From Berberis thunbergii (Eukaryota; Streptophyta; Magnoliopsida; Ranunculales; Berberidaceae): a DNA stretch of 64,000 nt. Below, piece after piece: positions 21,701 to 31,999 of this stretch. A program made the translations under genes and the position numbers. Position 1 is the stretch's first letter; the number at the start of each line of letters is the position of its first letter. The notes beneath the pieces are model-generated. The model saw only the letters and a list, made by a program, of their open reading frames with translations, searched no databases and was not told where the DNA came from. Location: contig QNQO01006993.1 in the NCBI GenBank assembly GCA_003290165.1, forward strand, positions 186,001 through 250,000. Direction: 5' to 3'.

Positions 21701-24700
21701 GATCTTTTTAATGTATATTCTCTTTGATCTTTCCCTCTCTGGCCTCTTCACACACTCTTGGTAAATTGGTATTGCCCCATGGGTTATTGATAAGGTTAGG
21801 GCAAAATTTATAAAAAAAAAATCAAGTTTTTCTCGTTTGTTTATATTGTCATTGAACAATTTATCAGTGAGTTTCAAATGCAATTAGTTGGCCAAAAATC
21901 ATTCAAACGATTAAACAACCTAGCCAGAAACTCCTTATGACTTTTGCAACTTCAAAGCCACAAAGGCTGGAATGAAAAAAAAAACGAGAGAGAGAGAAAG
22001 GGCACATATAAAGGATGCTTGCAAGAGCTTAATTTTATATGGATCAATCAACCTGTTTCGAAGGACCCACTCCATGTCACTAGCAGTGTTCTAAAAATCG
22101 ACCTAGGCGGCGCCTAGGCGTTAGAGAAACGCCCAAATTAATGGCTGGGCGGGTCTAGGAGGTCTGGGCGAGTTTTTTTTTTAATAAGGCCGATTGTGTT
22201 CTTATTTTATTTTTCTTTCTTTTTTGGAAATAAACAATTTAATTATTTTTTATTCAGTATATTTCTGAATGTAGCTAAGGATGATTACTTAATGAAATTC
22301 TCAAAGGATCTGCCGGTACCAATTTTAGTAATGTGGATTTTATGAAACACGGCTGAGGTCATTCATGCAATTTGAAGAAAAATAAAAGAGTAGATTTGAA
22401 ATTTTGTCCACAAATTCAACTTTGTATAAAGTACCCATCATGACCAACTTTAGTAATTTGAGTTTTAATAAATTTTGTTCATGATTGTTAATTTTTCATA
22501 TTTTTAAATTTTGCATATGTATCTTGGCATTAAATTGGATGTAATTGATAAGGTATTATGCTTAACTTTTGTAAATTATTAAAATTATAATACAAAACCT
22601 AAACTGCCTAGGTGCCGCCTAAGCCCCTGGGTGTTAGGCACCTGCTCTCCGCCCACCCATTGCCTAGCGCTTTTTAAAACTCTGGTCATTAGCTTTCTCT
22701 TCATTCTTTTTATCCTCTCATCTCACATGTGCTCACATTTTTCATGGTTCCCAATGACATTAGAAGGAAGACAGATTATTAAACAACAACATTCACCAGT
22801 TCTAGAATCTCAACCACATCCAACGTGTGGTTTTCCAAAATTTAATGTGGAGACAAATCACTAACTCAAACCACATCAAAATGTGCTTCGTACCCTAACT
22901 TGATCCTAATAAGCATCAAAAGATAATAATGGGATCACCACCCTCACTTTGCGTGCCTTTAATCAATCCACTTTTTGTGCATTCAATATTCAATTCTATT
23001 AAGAAGGCTTCCAAAGCTGCACTCCAAGCGCCTTCAACATTTATTCCACATAGGGCACTTCACGTGCCTCCAACATTACATTGAACTTGACACCTCCAAC
23101 ACCCAACTCCTTTCCATCAAAATGCCACCCCATGTTCCTTCACGTGCCTCCAACATTACATTGAACTTGACACCTCCAACACCCAACTCCTTTCCTTCAA
23201 AATGCCACCCCATGTTCCTTTAACACTCAAGATGTTTTCATGGCTTGGTCTTGAGCCCAACACTTTAAAGAAAAAAAATATTTAAGACTAGGTCCAGCGG
23301 CCTTTACCAATCCCAACAATATTAAACAATGCTAAACCGTTTTTCTATCATTTTTTAAACAATAATTCTAGGCAGTCAGAGCTACCAGCTATTTTTTTGG
23401 TAGGGTTTGGACTTTTTACACTTCTACTCCGAGTCCTATAAATGATGTTTGTGGTTGTATTTTAAAGAGAATGAGTAAAAGTGTAAAAGAGTCCAATCTT
23501 GACAAAAAAATGGTTGATAGCCCTGACTACGTAGACTTGCCCTTTTTTACAACCACTCTTATTCTTACAAAACCAAAGATTGAGTCATGGAGAGAAAAGA
23601 GACAAGATCGAGAAATGAAAAGAATCTCGTTGCTAGGGTGAGAACCAAGGATAATCAATGTCAAGAGAGAGGGAACTGGAGTAAACAATGCAGCAAGCAG
23701 CAACCTGCAGATACAAGCTTAAAACAATCATCTTTCTCTTTCTTCATTTTTTGTTTCTACTCACTATCTTCTTGTCTAATTTTTTCAGTTTTAAGCCTTT
23801 TGTCGCAATCACCAACCACCCCAACCAACACTGTGATTTTGAAATAACTTAACATGCAACATCAAAATAAGCTAATTAAATTGGGAGTTTTAGTTGAGAT
23901 ATAGCAAAATTAAACGAAAAAATTTTTTTTTAATAAAATCTTGAACCTCCAGACCAACTCATCAAATGAAGAACAATCAAGCCGCTCAATAACAAGAAGG
24001 CAAATATACCTGATATGATAACGGAGGCGGTGGTTGATTTGGCAATGGTGGCTGCCCTTGAGGATATGAAGACCCCATGCTACCAAGATGTTTGGCACCT
24101 GCCTGAAAATTTTGCAACTAATCAATTAGTAAATTATATAAAATCAACAAAAATCATTTAGTAAGAAAATCCACAGTCAAGCTTACATTGAATTGAGGTT
24201 GTGAAAGAAGGGGGTGAGCTGGACCAGACAACTGAAAACCCAGGTGAGGTCCCATGTGTGAATGAAGCTGATGCTGGACAGGCTGCATCATAGGTGGCCT
24301 AGGTTGTGGTGGGAAAGGTGGTTGTAGAGGAAGATGCTGGGTGCCAGAGGAATGTAATGATTGTTGTGACTGACTGGAAACAGAAGATACTTGAGAATGA
24401 AAAAGTGAGGTTGGCTGTGGGGTAGAATGAATTGGTGGTGGAGGTATATTATGCATTTGGGACGATGGTGAAAGTGACATAGATGTCCCTTGCATATTTA
24501 GATGTTCCTTAGGATGTGGAAATGATTGTAGGGAATGGGATTGCAAGGTCTGAGCTTGAATTGTTACCAGAGAGACAGAGGCAGATGGCATGGGTGGCAA
24601 AGGTGGGTCAATCTGTTGCTTTCTAGCTGGAAATTGGATCTGGGATGCACTTGCTTGCTCCTGAACGCCAACTTGAACTGGTAAAGAGCACGCCTGAACA

Positions 24701-26466
24701 CCTGGCTGCTGGCCTGGTTGTACCGATTGCTGAGGAGGCTGGGATGATGCCTGCTGGACACTTGGCATCTAGAAGAGGAATGAGGTTAGTCTTCAGAATC
24801 TCCATTATAAAAATAGTATATGGATTAAAATAAAAGGCTATACCACTTGGGAGGACTGCACCATTCCAAGCATTATTTGTGCCTGAAGCAACATATTGAA
24901 CAATGTGATAGCGTATCCGATCATAAATAATGTCAAACCAGATTGAAAAAGTTGAAAATGTGGAAATGAAAAAAAAATTGCAAATGATATGATTTATTAC
25001 TGTAGACACCAAAATAAACTAATCCAAATGTCCATCAAGTACAGCGTGGCTGGGTGCAATAACATGCATCTTTATGAACTATTCAGACACTGGTAAGAGC
25101 TGAGGCTGCAACAGTTGTTCTTGAGCAGTTCTGAGGCTATCCATTAAATGTCAGCGTGCCAGCTTATGAATTGTAATGTAAGTCATCTATTTTTAGGATA
25201 AATTTTGATAACATAGTATAAGGTTGTTAATTAAATGATCAATATAATGAATAATCATACCTCCCTAAGGGTGTGTTTGGTTGCATGGAATCCTATGCCA
25301 TGAGAATTCATGAGGGGACCCTTACATTTTAAGCTAAATTGATATATCACTCCACATCCACCATTTGGTTTTGTGATCAATGGTGGGAATGAAAGTCTCA
25401 TGAACATGAGAATCACATGCCTTGGAGAGGCCAAGGAGTGGAACTCCCATGTTCATGAGACTTTCATTCCCACAATTTATCACAAAATCAAATGGTGGTC
25501 AAATGGTAAATGTGGAGTGATATATCAATTTAGCCTAAAATGTAGTGGTCCCCTCATGGATTCCCATGGCATAGGATTCCATGCAACCAAACGCACCCTA
25601 AAATCATCCCTTGTTATTTGTTAGAAGACCAATTAAGTTTTAAGTTACAGGTGTTGATGTATATATGATATCAACACTAGAATTGCCAGACTCATTCATT
25701 AAAGAGACCAATTAAGTTGTGTATGTTTAGTACACTTTAGAACAGCTCACAACTGAGCAGCTGGTAATAAGCTTCTGGTGGCCATTTGGTAATGGCCCAC
25801 ACCAACCCCCAACCCCCAACACTAAAAAAACCCAACAAAAGTATATATATATTATTATTATTATTTATTTTATTTTTTTGCTCCTAATGGATTTGATTTG
25901 GTGAGAAATAGTACGTAAGATTTGGTTTTAGGCTTGTTTCTAAAGAGTGTGGCAAATTCAACCGAAGTTGAAATAATAGATGTAATGATGAGCATAATAG
26001 AGAAACCAGAGATTCATTCCAAAACACTCAAATTCAGCAAAATTTTATTACAAAGGCGAACAGGGTTTTTTAGTGGATCTCCGGTAGGATTCTACTTGTG
26101 ATGTCATCCACCACAAGTGTACTAGCTGAGCCAGTACCCCCATCAGCTAAATTCAACAACATTGTTAACCATCAATAAATAAAACCCTAAAAAGGGAGGG
26201 GGAGAACATAACCTGAAAAAGGGCTTTAGTAAGAGCGGGATTGTCGACGAGAACTTGTTTGGCTTGTTTTTTGTTCTGTTCGATCAAATTCTGTGCAAGG
26301 AAACAAACAAAGAGAGACAAATTAGTAGTCCTAGTGATGGGGTTTTGATTAGAGAGAGAAGATGATACACATTCCTACATACCTTCATCTGAGACATAAT
26401 GTCGTAGAGCTGATTCTTCGACATTCCTGCAAGATTTGATGCCAAACCAAAACCCTCACCTGCCAT
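15637..26466 (-). CDS. ESP1: ESP1-type CstF64-like protein (7 exons, about 396 aa)
   Basis: Exons on the minus strand: 26466-26383, 26290-26213, 24882-24844, 24768-24187, 24102-24010, 16033-15851, 15768-15637. All introns are GT-AG and phase 0, and the joined frame is open. Residues 1-67 form the CstF64 hinge: [41 protein letters not shown] long Pro/Gln/Ser-rich middle follows. The last 43 residues carry the CstF64 C-terminal helix bundle motif [16 protein letters not shown]. There is no N-terminal RRM. That architecture is ESP1 (ENHANCED SILENCING PHENOTYPE 1), a plant CstF64 relative that acts with CPSF/CstF/symplekin factors in nuclear mRNA 3'-end formation. I start at MAGEG, not at the in-frame ATG 63 bases upstream, because the conserved part begins there. 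No internal stop is seen, so the gene looks functional despite its TE-filled intron 5. Confidence 0.88.
15851..16033 (-). CDS. ESP1: ESP1 exon 6 (residues 293-353)
   Basis: 61 codons from [19 protein letters not shown] to QPPRPQQ, between CTTTCAG and GTAACT. It is Pro-rich at its end and in phase with exons 5 and 7. Confidence 0.85.
16906..17151. mobile_element. MITE, 246 bp, AGGGTGTGTTTGATT termini
   Basis: Inverted ends agggtgtgtttgatt(c/t).caa at both sides, with partial pairing further in (gaaatttt.. / ..aaaatttc). I could not define a target duplication, so the superfamily stays open; the ends resemble the hAT-like AGGGTGTGTTTGG MITEs elsewhere in the window. Confidence 0.65.
17525..17738. 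repeat. Tandem duplication, copy 1 (interrupted by gypsy)
   Basis: The sequence ctaccatcttgccctc...aatggggcatcag recurs at 20905-21093 with a 15-bp and a 10-bp length difference. The spacer 'tctgccatttgtcttcaca...gttgctac' follows copy 2 at 21094-21162. The same spacer precedes copy 2 at 20840-20908, right after the gypsy element. The original layout was therefore a direct tandem duplication of about 265 bp with the retrotransposon in one junction. Confidence 0.8.
17856..20526 (+). pseudogene. gypsy gag-pol (gag, CCHC, PR, RT, RNase H; integrase lost)
   Basis: One reading frame broken by two in-frame stops (TGA at 18524, TAG at 19745). Seen in order: a retrotransposon gag domain ([10 protein letters not shown]), the zinc knuckle [14 protein letters not shown] near 18434, the protease motif DSGSSENIV near 18717, RT blocks including [14 protein letters not shown] and YFDDILIYS near 19690-19725, and RNase H with the DALSRR end near 20448. 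It then runs into the 3' LTR. The RT sequence looks chromovirus-like (inference). The gag N-terminus is absent because of the 5' deletion. Confidence 0.88.
20527..20834 (+). repeat. Complete 3' LTR of the intron gypsy (308 bp)
   Basis: TG...CA ends. Its first 106 bp, GC-rich with repeated 'cgccgccca' words, repeat the truncated 5' LTR. A TATA-like box (tgtataaatacc) lies at about 20691-20702. Confidence 0.82.
20905..21093. repeat. Tandem duplication, copy 2
   Basis: Partner of 17525-17738; see that entry. It is flanked on both sides by copies of the 'tctgccatttgtcttcaca' spacer (20840-20908 and 21094-21162). Confidence 0.8.
22084..22684. mobile_element. hAT-like MITE, 601 bp, CAGTGTTCTAAAA termini
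   Basis: Left end CAGTGTTCTAAAAATCG. The right end, inverted, is CAGAGTTTTAAAAAGCG. Subterminal parts carry 'cctaggcggcgcctaggcg'-type words on both sides. Flanks gtcactag (22076-22083) and gtcattag (22685-22692) are an 8-bp duplication with one mismatch. A 304-bp relative is at 35264-35567. Confidence 0.82.
23058..23217 (+). repeat. 80-bp tandem repeat, two units
   Basis: Units 23058-23137 and 23138-23217 both begin cttcacgtgcctccaacatt and differ at one or two positions. They lie in ESP1 intron 5. Confidence 0.9.
23375..23527. mobile_element. Hairpin MITE, about 153 bp
   Basis: The arms gtcagagctaccagct-atttttttg and the inverse gtcagggctatcaacc-atttttttg pair over about 55 bp. A central 'ctcc..ttttaaagagaatgag' region follows. 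The target duplication was not resolved. Confidence 0.7.
24010..24102 (-). CDS. ESP1: ESP1 exon 5 (residues 262-292)
   Basis: Encodes [20 protein letters not shown] and then [11 protein letters not shown] between TTTTCAG and GTATAT. Its donor opens the 7976-bp intron. Confidence 0.83.
24187..24768 (-). CDS. ESP1: ESP1 exon 4 (residues 68-261)
   Basis: 194 codons of Pro/Gln/Ser-rich, low-complexity sequence starting [20 protein letters not shown] and ending SQPQFN before GTAAGC. The composition is typical of plant CstF64-family linkers. Confidence 0.85.
24844..24882 (-). CDS. ESP1: ESP1 exon 3 (residues 55-67)
   Basis: A 39-bp micro-exon encoding [13 protein letters not shown] between CTTCAG and GTATAG. 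It completes the hinge motif [12 protein letters not shown]. Confidence 0.88.
25268..25599. mobile_element. MITE in ESP1 intron 2, AGGGTGTGTTTGGTTGCATGG type
   Basis: A 332-bp near-palindrome whose ends are agggtgtgtttggttgcatgga and its inverse. Inner arms share 'atgaaagtctcatgaacatg'. Related copies lie at 48711-49016 and, with a truncated left end, 34959-35242. The ends suggest a hAT-like MITE, but no target duplication could be fixed. Confidence 0.8.
26213..26290 (-). CDS. ESP1: ESP1 exon 2 (residues 29-54)
   Basis: After the acceptor TTGCACAG it encodes [20 protein letters not shown] and then TKALFQ, with donor GTTATG. The hinge continues. Confidence 0.88.
26383..26466 (-). CDS. ESP1: ESP1 exon 1 (residues 1-28)
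   Basis: Encodes [20 protein letters not shown] and on to ...SQMK, ending before the donor GTATGT. It is the start of the hinge domain. Confidence 0.88.
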
Positions 26467-26912
26467 TCTTCGCTCTCGGAGTCCTGGAGATGGAAGGGGA
26501 GACAAAGCGCAGTCCTTGACAGTAAACACGAAGGCCGCGACTTTTTGACACCGTCATTTCTGCTTAAACAACCACGCCGTTTTGTTTTGTTTTTTCGTTT
26601 TTTAGGGTTTTTTTTTTAGTTTAACCTTCGTTAGTTTATAATTGAGTTTGACACTCATTTTCTAACAAAACCGTTAAATCAATGACATTGACTGGTTAAA
26701 ATTTACTTGATGATTGAATTACCCCAATTCATAAAAAATAATTCGATTGTTCAAAATTTTCATAGTGATTTATTATCATTTTTTTCATATTGATTTCAAA
26801 ATTTTCTACCTTATTAAAAATCACTTAAATGGGTATCTAATCCAAATCCTAAACTCTGACACCAAAGCTGCTCCTTCTCCTGCTCCTCTGCATCGAAGGA
26901 AGAAAGAAAGAG

Positions 26913-27207
26913 ATGAGTGGTGTTGGTTTAGCGACGCTGACAAAGAAGCAAGAAATTGACTCCATTATCAGAGACACTATAGACAAGGTCCTCGTCCTTC
27001 ATTTTGGCCGACCTTCCGACATTGTTTGCCTTCAACTCAACGATGCTGTAAGTTCCTCCTCTTCTTCTTCTTTCTTCTTTCTTCTTTCTTCTTTCTTCTT
27101 TCTTCTTCACTCTGATATAAATAAAATCCTTCCCAATTATTGTTTGTTTGTTTCAACAGCTTGAGAACACAGCGAGGGACGTTTCCTCCTTTACACCCTT
27201 ATGCTAA
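26913..27207 (+). pseudogene. DIM1/TXNL4B-like splicing factor, 5' fragment
   Basis: Exon 1 (26913-27047) encodes a 45-residue start with TLTKKQEIDSIIRDTIDKVL and VLHFGRPSDIVCLQL. It ends at a GTAAGT donor. After an intron with a (TTTCTTC)n tract and a TTTCAACAG acceptor, exon 2 begins at 27160 with LENTARDVSSF and hits a stop at 27205. DIM1-family proteins (U5 snRNP, thioredoxin fold) are about 140-155 residues, so roughly two thirds is missing and no continuation is visible. The fragment lies between inverted repeats, consistent with capture by a transposon. The copy is otherwise well preserved. Confidence 0.8.
27055..27110 (+). repeat. (TTTCTTC)n tract
   Basis: A pyrimidine microsatellite in the intron of the DIM1-like fragment, about 50 bp. 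Confidence 0.85.
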
Positions 27208-28070
27208 AATGACTCTTAACCCATAAAGGGACATTTCAACACCTTCTACACCGTCACCACTATCGCCACCGTTGCCTCCCTCCTTTATACCACCACCCAC
27301 CACAGAAATCCATGATTATTTGAAGTCTAAGGGAACTTATTTTGGTTTAGAAACCCATTTAAGACGACTTCCTAGCCTAAAAACGTATATATTAAACAAC
27401 TAGCTAGTTACTGCTTGAAGTTTACAACTAACGAAATATCAAAGGCGAAGAGAATACCACTATTCTGCAGAAACTTATGCTGCATCCATTCTAGTAACTG
27501 TAGATCGATAACATACCACAATGATGACCATATAATGAATAATGATATGAAGGAAAGTACTTGTTATACTTAAGCACTCAATGGAATCTCTTTGGTATTG
27601 AAAAGCAATAGATACACCGAGTTATAATAATTAACAACAACAGTCTCTTATTGTATTACAAAAAGATGCCATGAAATTATTTGACGAAACTCCTTAAAGA
27701 GGAGTATAAGAAGGTGATAAGGAGTAGAAAATGGAGTTGAGGTGTGTGGATTGATGGTAGTGAAAGGAAATAGTACAAGATAACGGTGGTTTTTGGCAGA
27801 AAGTTGGAGGAAGAAGAAGAAAAAAAGGGTCCTTAGGATTGCCTTGAAATCGATATGAAAATTTTGAACATTTGGATAATCTTTTATGAATTGGAGTATT
27901 TCAGTCATTAAATAAATCTTGATCAGTGAACATCATTGACCTAATGGTTTTGTTAAAAAATGAGTGTTAAACTCAATTAAAATTTTAAATGAGGTTAAAC
28001 CTTATTCAATATAAACTAATGAGGACCAAACTAAAAAAAAAATCAACACCATTAAAAAAACAAAACTAGA

Positions 28071-29390
28071 GTGTTGACACGCTACGTGAACGGATATTCA
28101 GTATTTTATTACAACAACTGAATAATAAGAAGAAATTACTATTGAATTTTTAAATAAAATAATTATATAATTTTAAGGGCCTATGTATAGTTTATAAATG
28201 AATAAGGGGCTTAAAAAAATGTTAGGGCATATGTATATTTGATCAATGTTTGAAAATGAGTGATTTTTATTGTAAAAATATGAAATGTGGCTGGAAAAAT
28301 GGAAAATCCAAAGTTAGATGTAAGGGCATTTTTATAATTTATCGATAATTGAAAGACTTCAAATAAATTATATTAGGAGCTCATGTATAATTAATGAATA
28401 TTTACAGGGATTGATTTTAAATGTAAATAGTTTAAACTGAAATCTATGATGAAATCACCCGAATCTAGGGTTTCTATAAGCTTTTTATACAATGAAATCA
28501 TAACTTCAAACTTGGTTTGCTAAAGTTTTTCAACTTCAAATAGCTTTGATCGACAGGTGATTAACTCGAATTTCATGGAATGAAAGAGCATCCATTAAGA
28601 GGGGATAAAGCCAAGAGCATCCATTAAGAGGGGATAAAGCCAACAACTATTTATTATGCCTCAATGAGTCCTAATAGCTAATTCAACTTTGAATCTCATC
28701 CCTCAGATCATCAGTTAGGTTTCTATAAGCTTTTAATCTCAGCCATCAGATCATTCAAAGACATTTTGTCCTTAAAATATGACAATTTTGAAATCAGCTC
28801 ATGCCCTCACAGTCAATGCACGTTTACTGTTAGTCTTAAGGGCATAATGCAATACAAAATGATTATGGGTCACTTCCCAATTACTTATTTATTATGAGGG
28901 GGAAGAGCAATTAACCCATAAAAAAAGGAGGTGACTAAATGACACCACCAATTCTACTAAAGGACACCACCATTGCCCTACTTTCTGAAGGATACCACCA
29001 CTTACTGAAGGACACCACTAATATAAACCTTGAACCTCCATAATCCAATTTTTTTCTCCTCTCCCACGAACGTCGCCTTCACTCTCCCAAAATTTGAATA
29101 TTTGCACCCACTCTCTTCCTACCATCATTTTCCCTATTCTTTTTACTATGCTCTATCCCACTACTCTCACTGTGCGCTATAAAACTAGGGTTTTGGTGTG
29201 TAATTTGCTGCATCATCATCTCCTTTTCTTCTTTCTACTCCGGGGGTTCGTCCATGCATTCAACTAAACCCACAAACTCAGGTTATTTCAAAACTCTAAA
29301 TCTCCATTTAACTAAGCAAGGAATGTCATGCCTCATTTTTGTTTTAACCGTGTCATCTTGTTTTTTAAATGTTTAGTATGGCAAAGACAA
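28071..29390. other. Unassigned spacer with a 29-bp tandem pair
   Basis: 28586-28614 and 28615-28643 are identical copies starting gagcatccattaagagg. 28937-29025 has the 'gacaccaccA' motif cluster also seen near 8170, 43860 and 44680. No gene is recognised. Confidence 0.6.
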
Positions 29391-31100
29391 ACAAAGACGT
29401 TGCATCTTATTTGGTTGGTGTTGGTGGTAGTGATGGTGGTAGTAAAGGGGATCGTCTAGCTAAAAGGCAACCAATGACAGTGTCTATGAGAAAAGTATTA
29501 CAATAAAAAATATAGAAAAATAGAAAAAAGAAAAGAAAATGCAAGAACGAAGGGAGAAATAAGGAAATGAAAAGGAGAAATAGAAAGGATGAAATGAAAA
29601 TAATTTGATTGACGCAGAAGAAGCGGCGACTCCTAATGCTATCGCAAAGTCAACATGGTTTGGTTGGTGAAGGAGTCGCACATGAGGTTGAGAAAACGGA
29701 AGAGGGTGAGGGGGATGAGGAATGTGATGGGGATGAAGAGAGTGATGGGGATGAGAAGTGAGATGGGGATGAGGAGGTTCAAAATGAAGAGGGTAAAGGA
29801 GATGAGGCGGTTCAAAATAAAGAGGAACAAGTTATCTCTGTCGAACCTGGTTTCGAAGAAGATGAAGAACATGACAAAGTTTCGTATCCTAGTAGTCCCA
29901 AAGATTGCTCCATATTAGAGAACTATGATGGCCATGTTTCTCGGTCCATTTGGGCTGGTGATGAGATAGTTGTTAAAATATGTAGTACTTTTTTTATATT
30001 AGTCAGACACTGTCTAGTTTTTCTTATTGCTTATTGTATTTTGGAACGAAGCGAGTTGAGATGTCGGCATCAATATAAGAAATTTTTAGTTTGCAAGTTG
30101 AGTGAGGAGTCGAGAGAAGTAATTCCAATAATCTATACCTTGATCGACTATTGTAAGGATCATGTTGATAGAGTGATCATTTATGCTTTCATCGAGCATT
30201 GGCAACCTGAGACCAACACACTTCACCTCCCTTTTGGAGAGATGACCAGCACCATCGACGACGTCTATCGTATCACACAGATGTCTATTGCTGGTAAGCC
30301 GGTTATTGAAAAAAAGAGTCAAATGAACGCAAAGGAATGTGTGCAATTGTTGGTGAATGGTTTAGGGAATCAAAATAGTGAAACACAAAAGCATGTCAAG
30401 AAGAATCTTAGTTTTGAAGATTGGAACAAAGGTTCACACTAGATATTTGAAGTTGTTGATGAAGGTGTATGATGCTGGGAAATTTGCAGGGAAGTAGGTA
30501 CTTTATCGTTCTTGTATCGTCAATTGGGTTGTGCTAGCAGAGTGGGGTACCAATCAAATATCTCAATATATGCCACTTTTGAAGGTATATTTAGATTTTG
30601 TTGTTCAGTTAATTATCATTTTAGTGTTTCAGACATTGAACTAATTAATTTGATGTGCTTTTTTAGTGTTTTGATATATAATCACATTAGGCTTTGGGGT
30701 ACAGCTCAAGCCTCATGGAATAACCGTCTCCCTACCATAGCTAAGTGGGATTGCCCACAACTTAGCGGGGTCGTGACTAAAGAAATCTTGACTCTTAGGG
30801 AGTATCTCGATGACTTGTCTCCTGAAGAGGTCAACTTTAGTCATTTAAGTTCATGTTCATCTCAGGTAATTGTTTTCATTTTTCTTCCATAATTTAATAA
30901 CTTCAACTCTGTATTGTCAGGTCATTTGGGACCCTTATGTGTAATCCAAGCAAAAAACTCTACTTCATAGCATCACATGGTTCCAAGGCTGCTTGTAATG
31001 CTTTGATGTCGAAAGAATCATATTGCCTAGATAGAGTGATGAGACAGATGGGAAGGGTACATGTCATTCCAAATCCCCCATTTAAGCCAACATGAAGAAT
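29391..31100 (+). pseudogene. Plant mobile domain (MAIN-like) protein, decayed
   Basis: A possible start at 29391 gives MAKTNKDVASYLVG. It is followed by stops and, at 29660-29900, an acidic Glu/Asp-rich stretch with an in-frame TGA. From about 29905 one frame gives CSILENYDGHVSRSIWAGDE and runs to the plant mobile domain core at 30041-30442, with EHWQPETNTLHLPFGEM. The domain continues in other frames: TLSFLYRQLGCASRVG near 30505, WNNRLPTIAKWDCPQL near 30717 and VMRQMGRVHVIPNPP near 31035. Introns may explain some shifts, but several stops lie in conserved parts. The domain occurs in host MAIN proteins and in transposons. A MULE remnant lies next to it on the other strand. Confidence 0.75.
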
Positions 31101-31424
31101 AAAGGTCAATCTAGCCATAAATACTCGGTGAAGCATGAGATATTGTCGTTGTTCGCTGCAACTTGGCAGAATCATGTCGTGTCAATTGACAACCAAGTTG
31201 CACTAGTGAAGCTTCCAAGGGATTGCAGCAAGGACCAGTGTAGTCAAAGACATTTAAAGCCACTGCTTCCATAGATGTTACTCCTAGCTCGTTTGCTGAG
31301 GACCTGAAAAAAATCATATTTGAAGACGCTAGTGGTAGAAAATATTTGAGATTGTAATGTAATTTTTCTTTAGTTTTTATTTCGGTGGTCTGGGGAGCCC
31401 ATTTATACCCCAAGCTTGACTTTC

Positions 31425-31445
31425 AAAAAAAAAAAAAAAAAAAAA
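31425..31445 (+). repeat. A-run after the mobile-domain remnant
   Basis: A run of about 20 A follows 'agcttgactttc'. It could be the tail of a retroposed segment or of a SINE-like end. No flanking duplication was found. Confidence 0.4.
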
Positions 31446-31816
31446 CCCAAAAGCCAAACCAAGCCATGACATCTTGTTCCACCTTGGTCAAAACCAGACC
31501 ACTACCCTGAAGCCACAAAAAGCCACCGCTTTTAGCCTTTTTTTGTTGAAGCATTTTTTTTCTTCTTCTTCTCATACTTTGTTATTTTTCTCCTCTTCTC
31601 TTTGGAGCTTCATCATTGAATAAGAGAGCTTCAACAAAGCAAGAGTTTGAGATCTCGCTTGAGGTGCGAATTTTCTTACCTTCAACAAAGCTTCATTGAA
31701 ATTTCCACCGTCATAACCTTGAAGAAGGAACCCATGTCTATATATGGATTATCTATTAATTAATAATCTATACAATAATAATGTTGTTATTTTTTGTTTA
31801 CTTAAGGTGACTGGTT

Positions 31817-31980
31817 ATGGCAGAAAATCGTAAGGCAAGGGAGAGTAGTTTGCAGGAAGACATTTGTTGGAAGTATGGTGTTGCAATAAATGGTAACAAA
31901 CATCATAACATAGATCATTGTATGTATACATGTCATTTACAAAATGTGCAAAAAGTTACAAAATGTAGTCAATTCATTAT
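31817..31980 (+). pseudogene. Possible hAT-family N-terminal fragment
   Basis: A short frame starting MAENRKARESSLQEDICWKY resembles the start of some plant hAT proteins, where a 'D..WKY' segment precedes a BED finger. No finger follows and the frame ends at 31981. This is weak evidence. Confidence 0.25.
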
Positions 31981-31999
31981 GTGAACGACCTCCTCCGAC

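Larger units (their letters stand above)
16034..24009 (-). other. ESP1 intron 5 (7976 bp), packed with transposons
   Basis: Bounded by donor GTATATTTG and acceptor CTTTCAG. It holds a MITE (16906-17151), a tandem duplication (17525-17738 / 20905-21093), a Ty3/gypsy element in sense-opposite orientation (17739-20834), a hAT MITE (22084-22684), an 80-bp tandem pair (23058-23217) and a hairpin MITE (23375-23527). The remaining sequence is unassigned intron. Confidence 0.85.
26590..28070. mobile_element. TIR element carrying a DIM1-like gene fragment
   Basis: 26615-26805 and 27835-28045 are inverted copies. Shared blocks include 'ttagtttata', 'attgagttt.acactcatttt.taacaaaacc' and 'caattcataaaa.atta...tgttcaaaattttcat'. 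The right arm has about 30 extra bases. The ends and target duplication were not resolved, so the superfamily (perhaps MULE) is inference. The left end lies only about 120 bp upstream of the ESP1 start codon. Confidence 0.6.

Noticed and set aside
26467..26529. Upstream in-frame ATG extending ESP1 by 21 residues
   Set aside because: The added sequence is not part of the conserved start (MAGEG...), and the family begins at the downstream Met.
29655..29918. Met/Arg/Lys-rich ORF
   Set aside because: Out-of-frame reading of the Glu/Asp-rich linker of the mobile-domain pseudogene.
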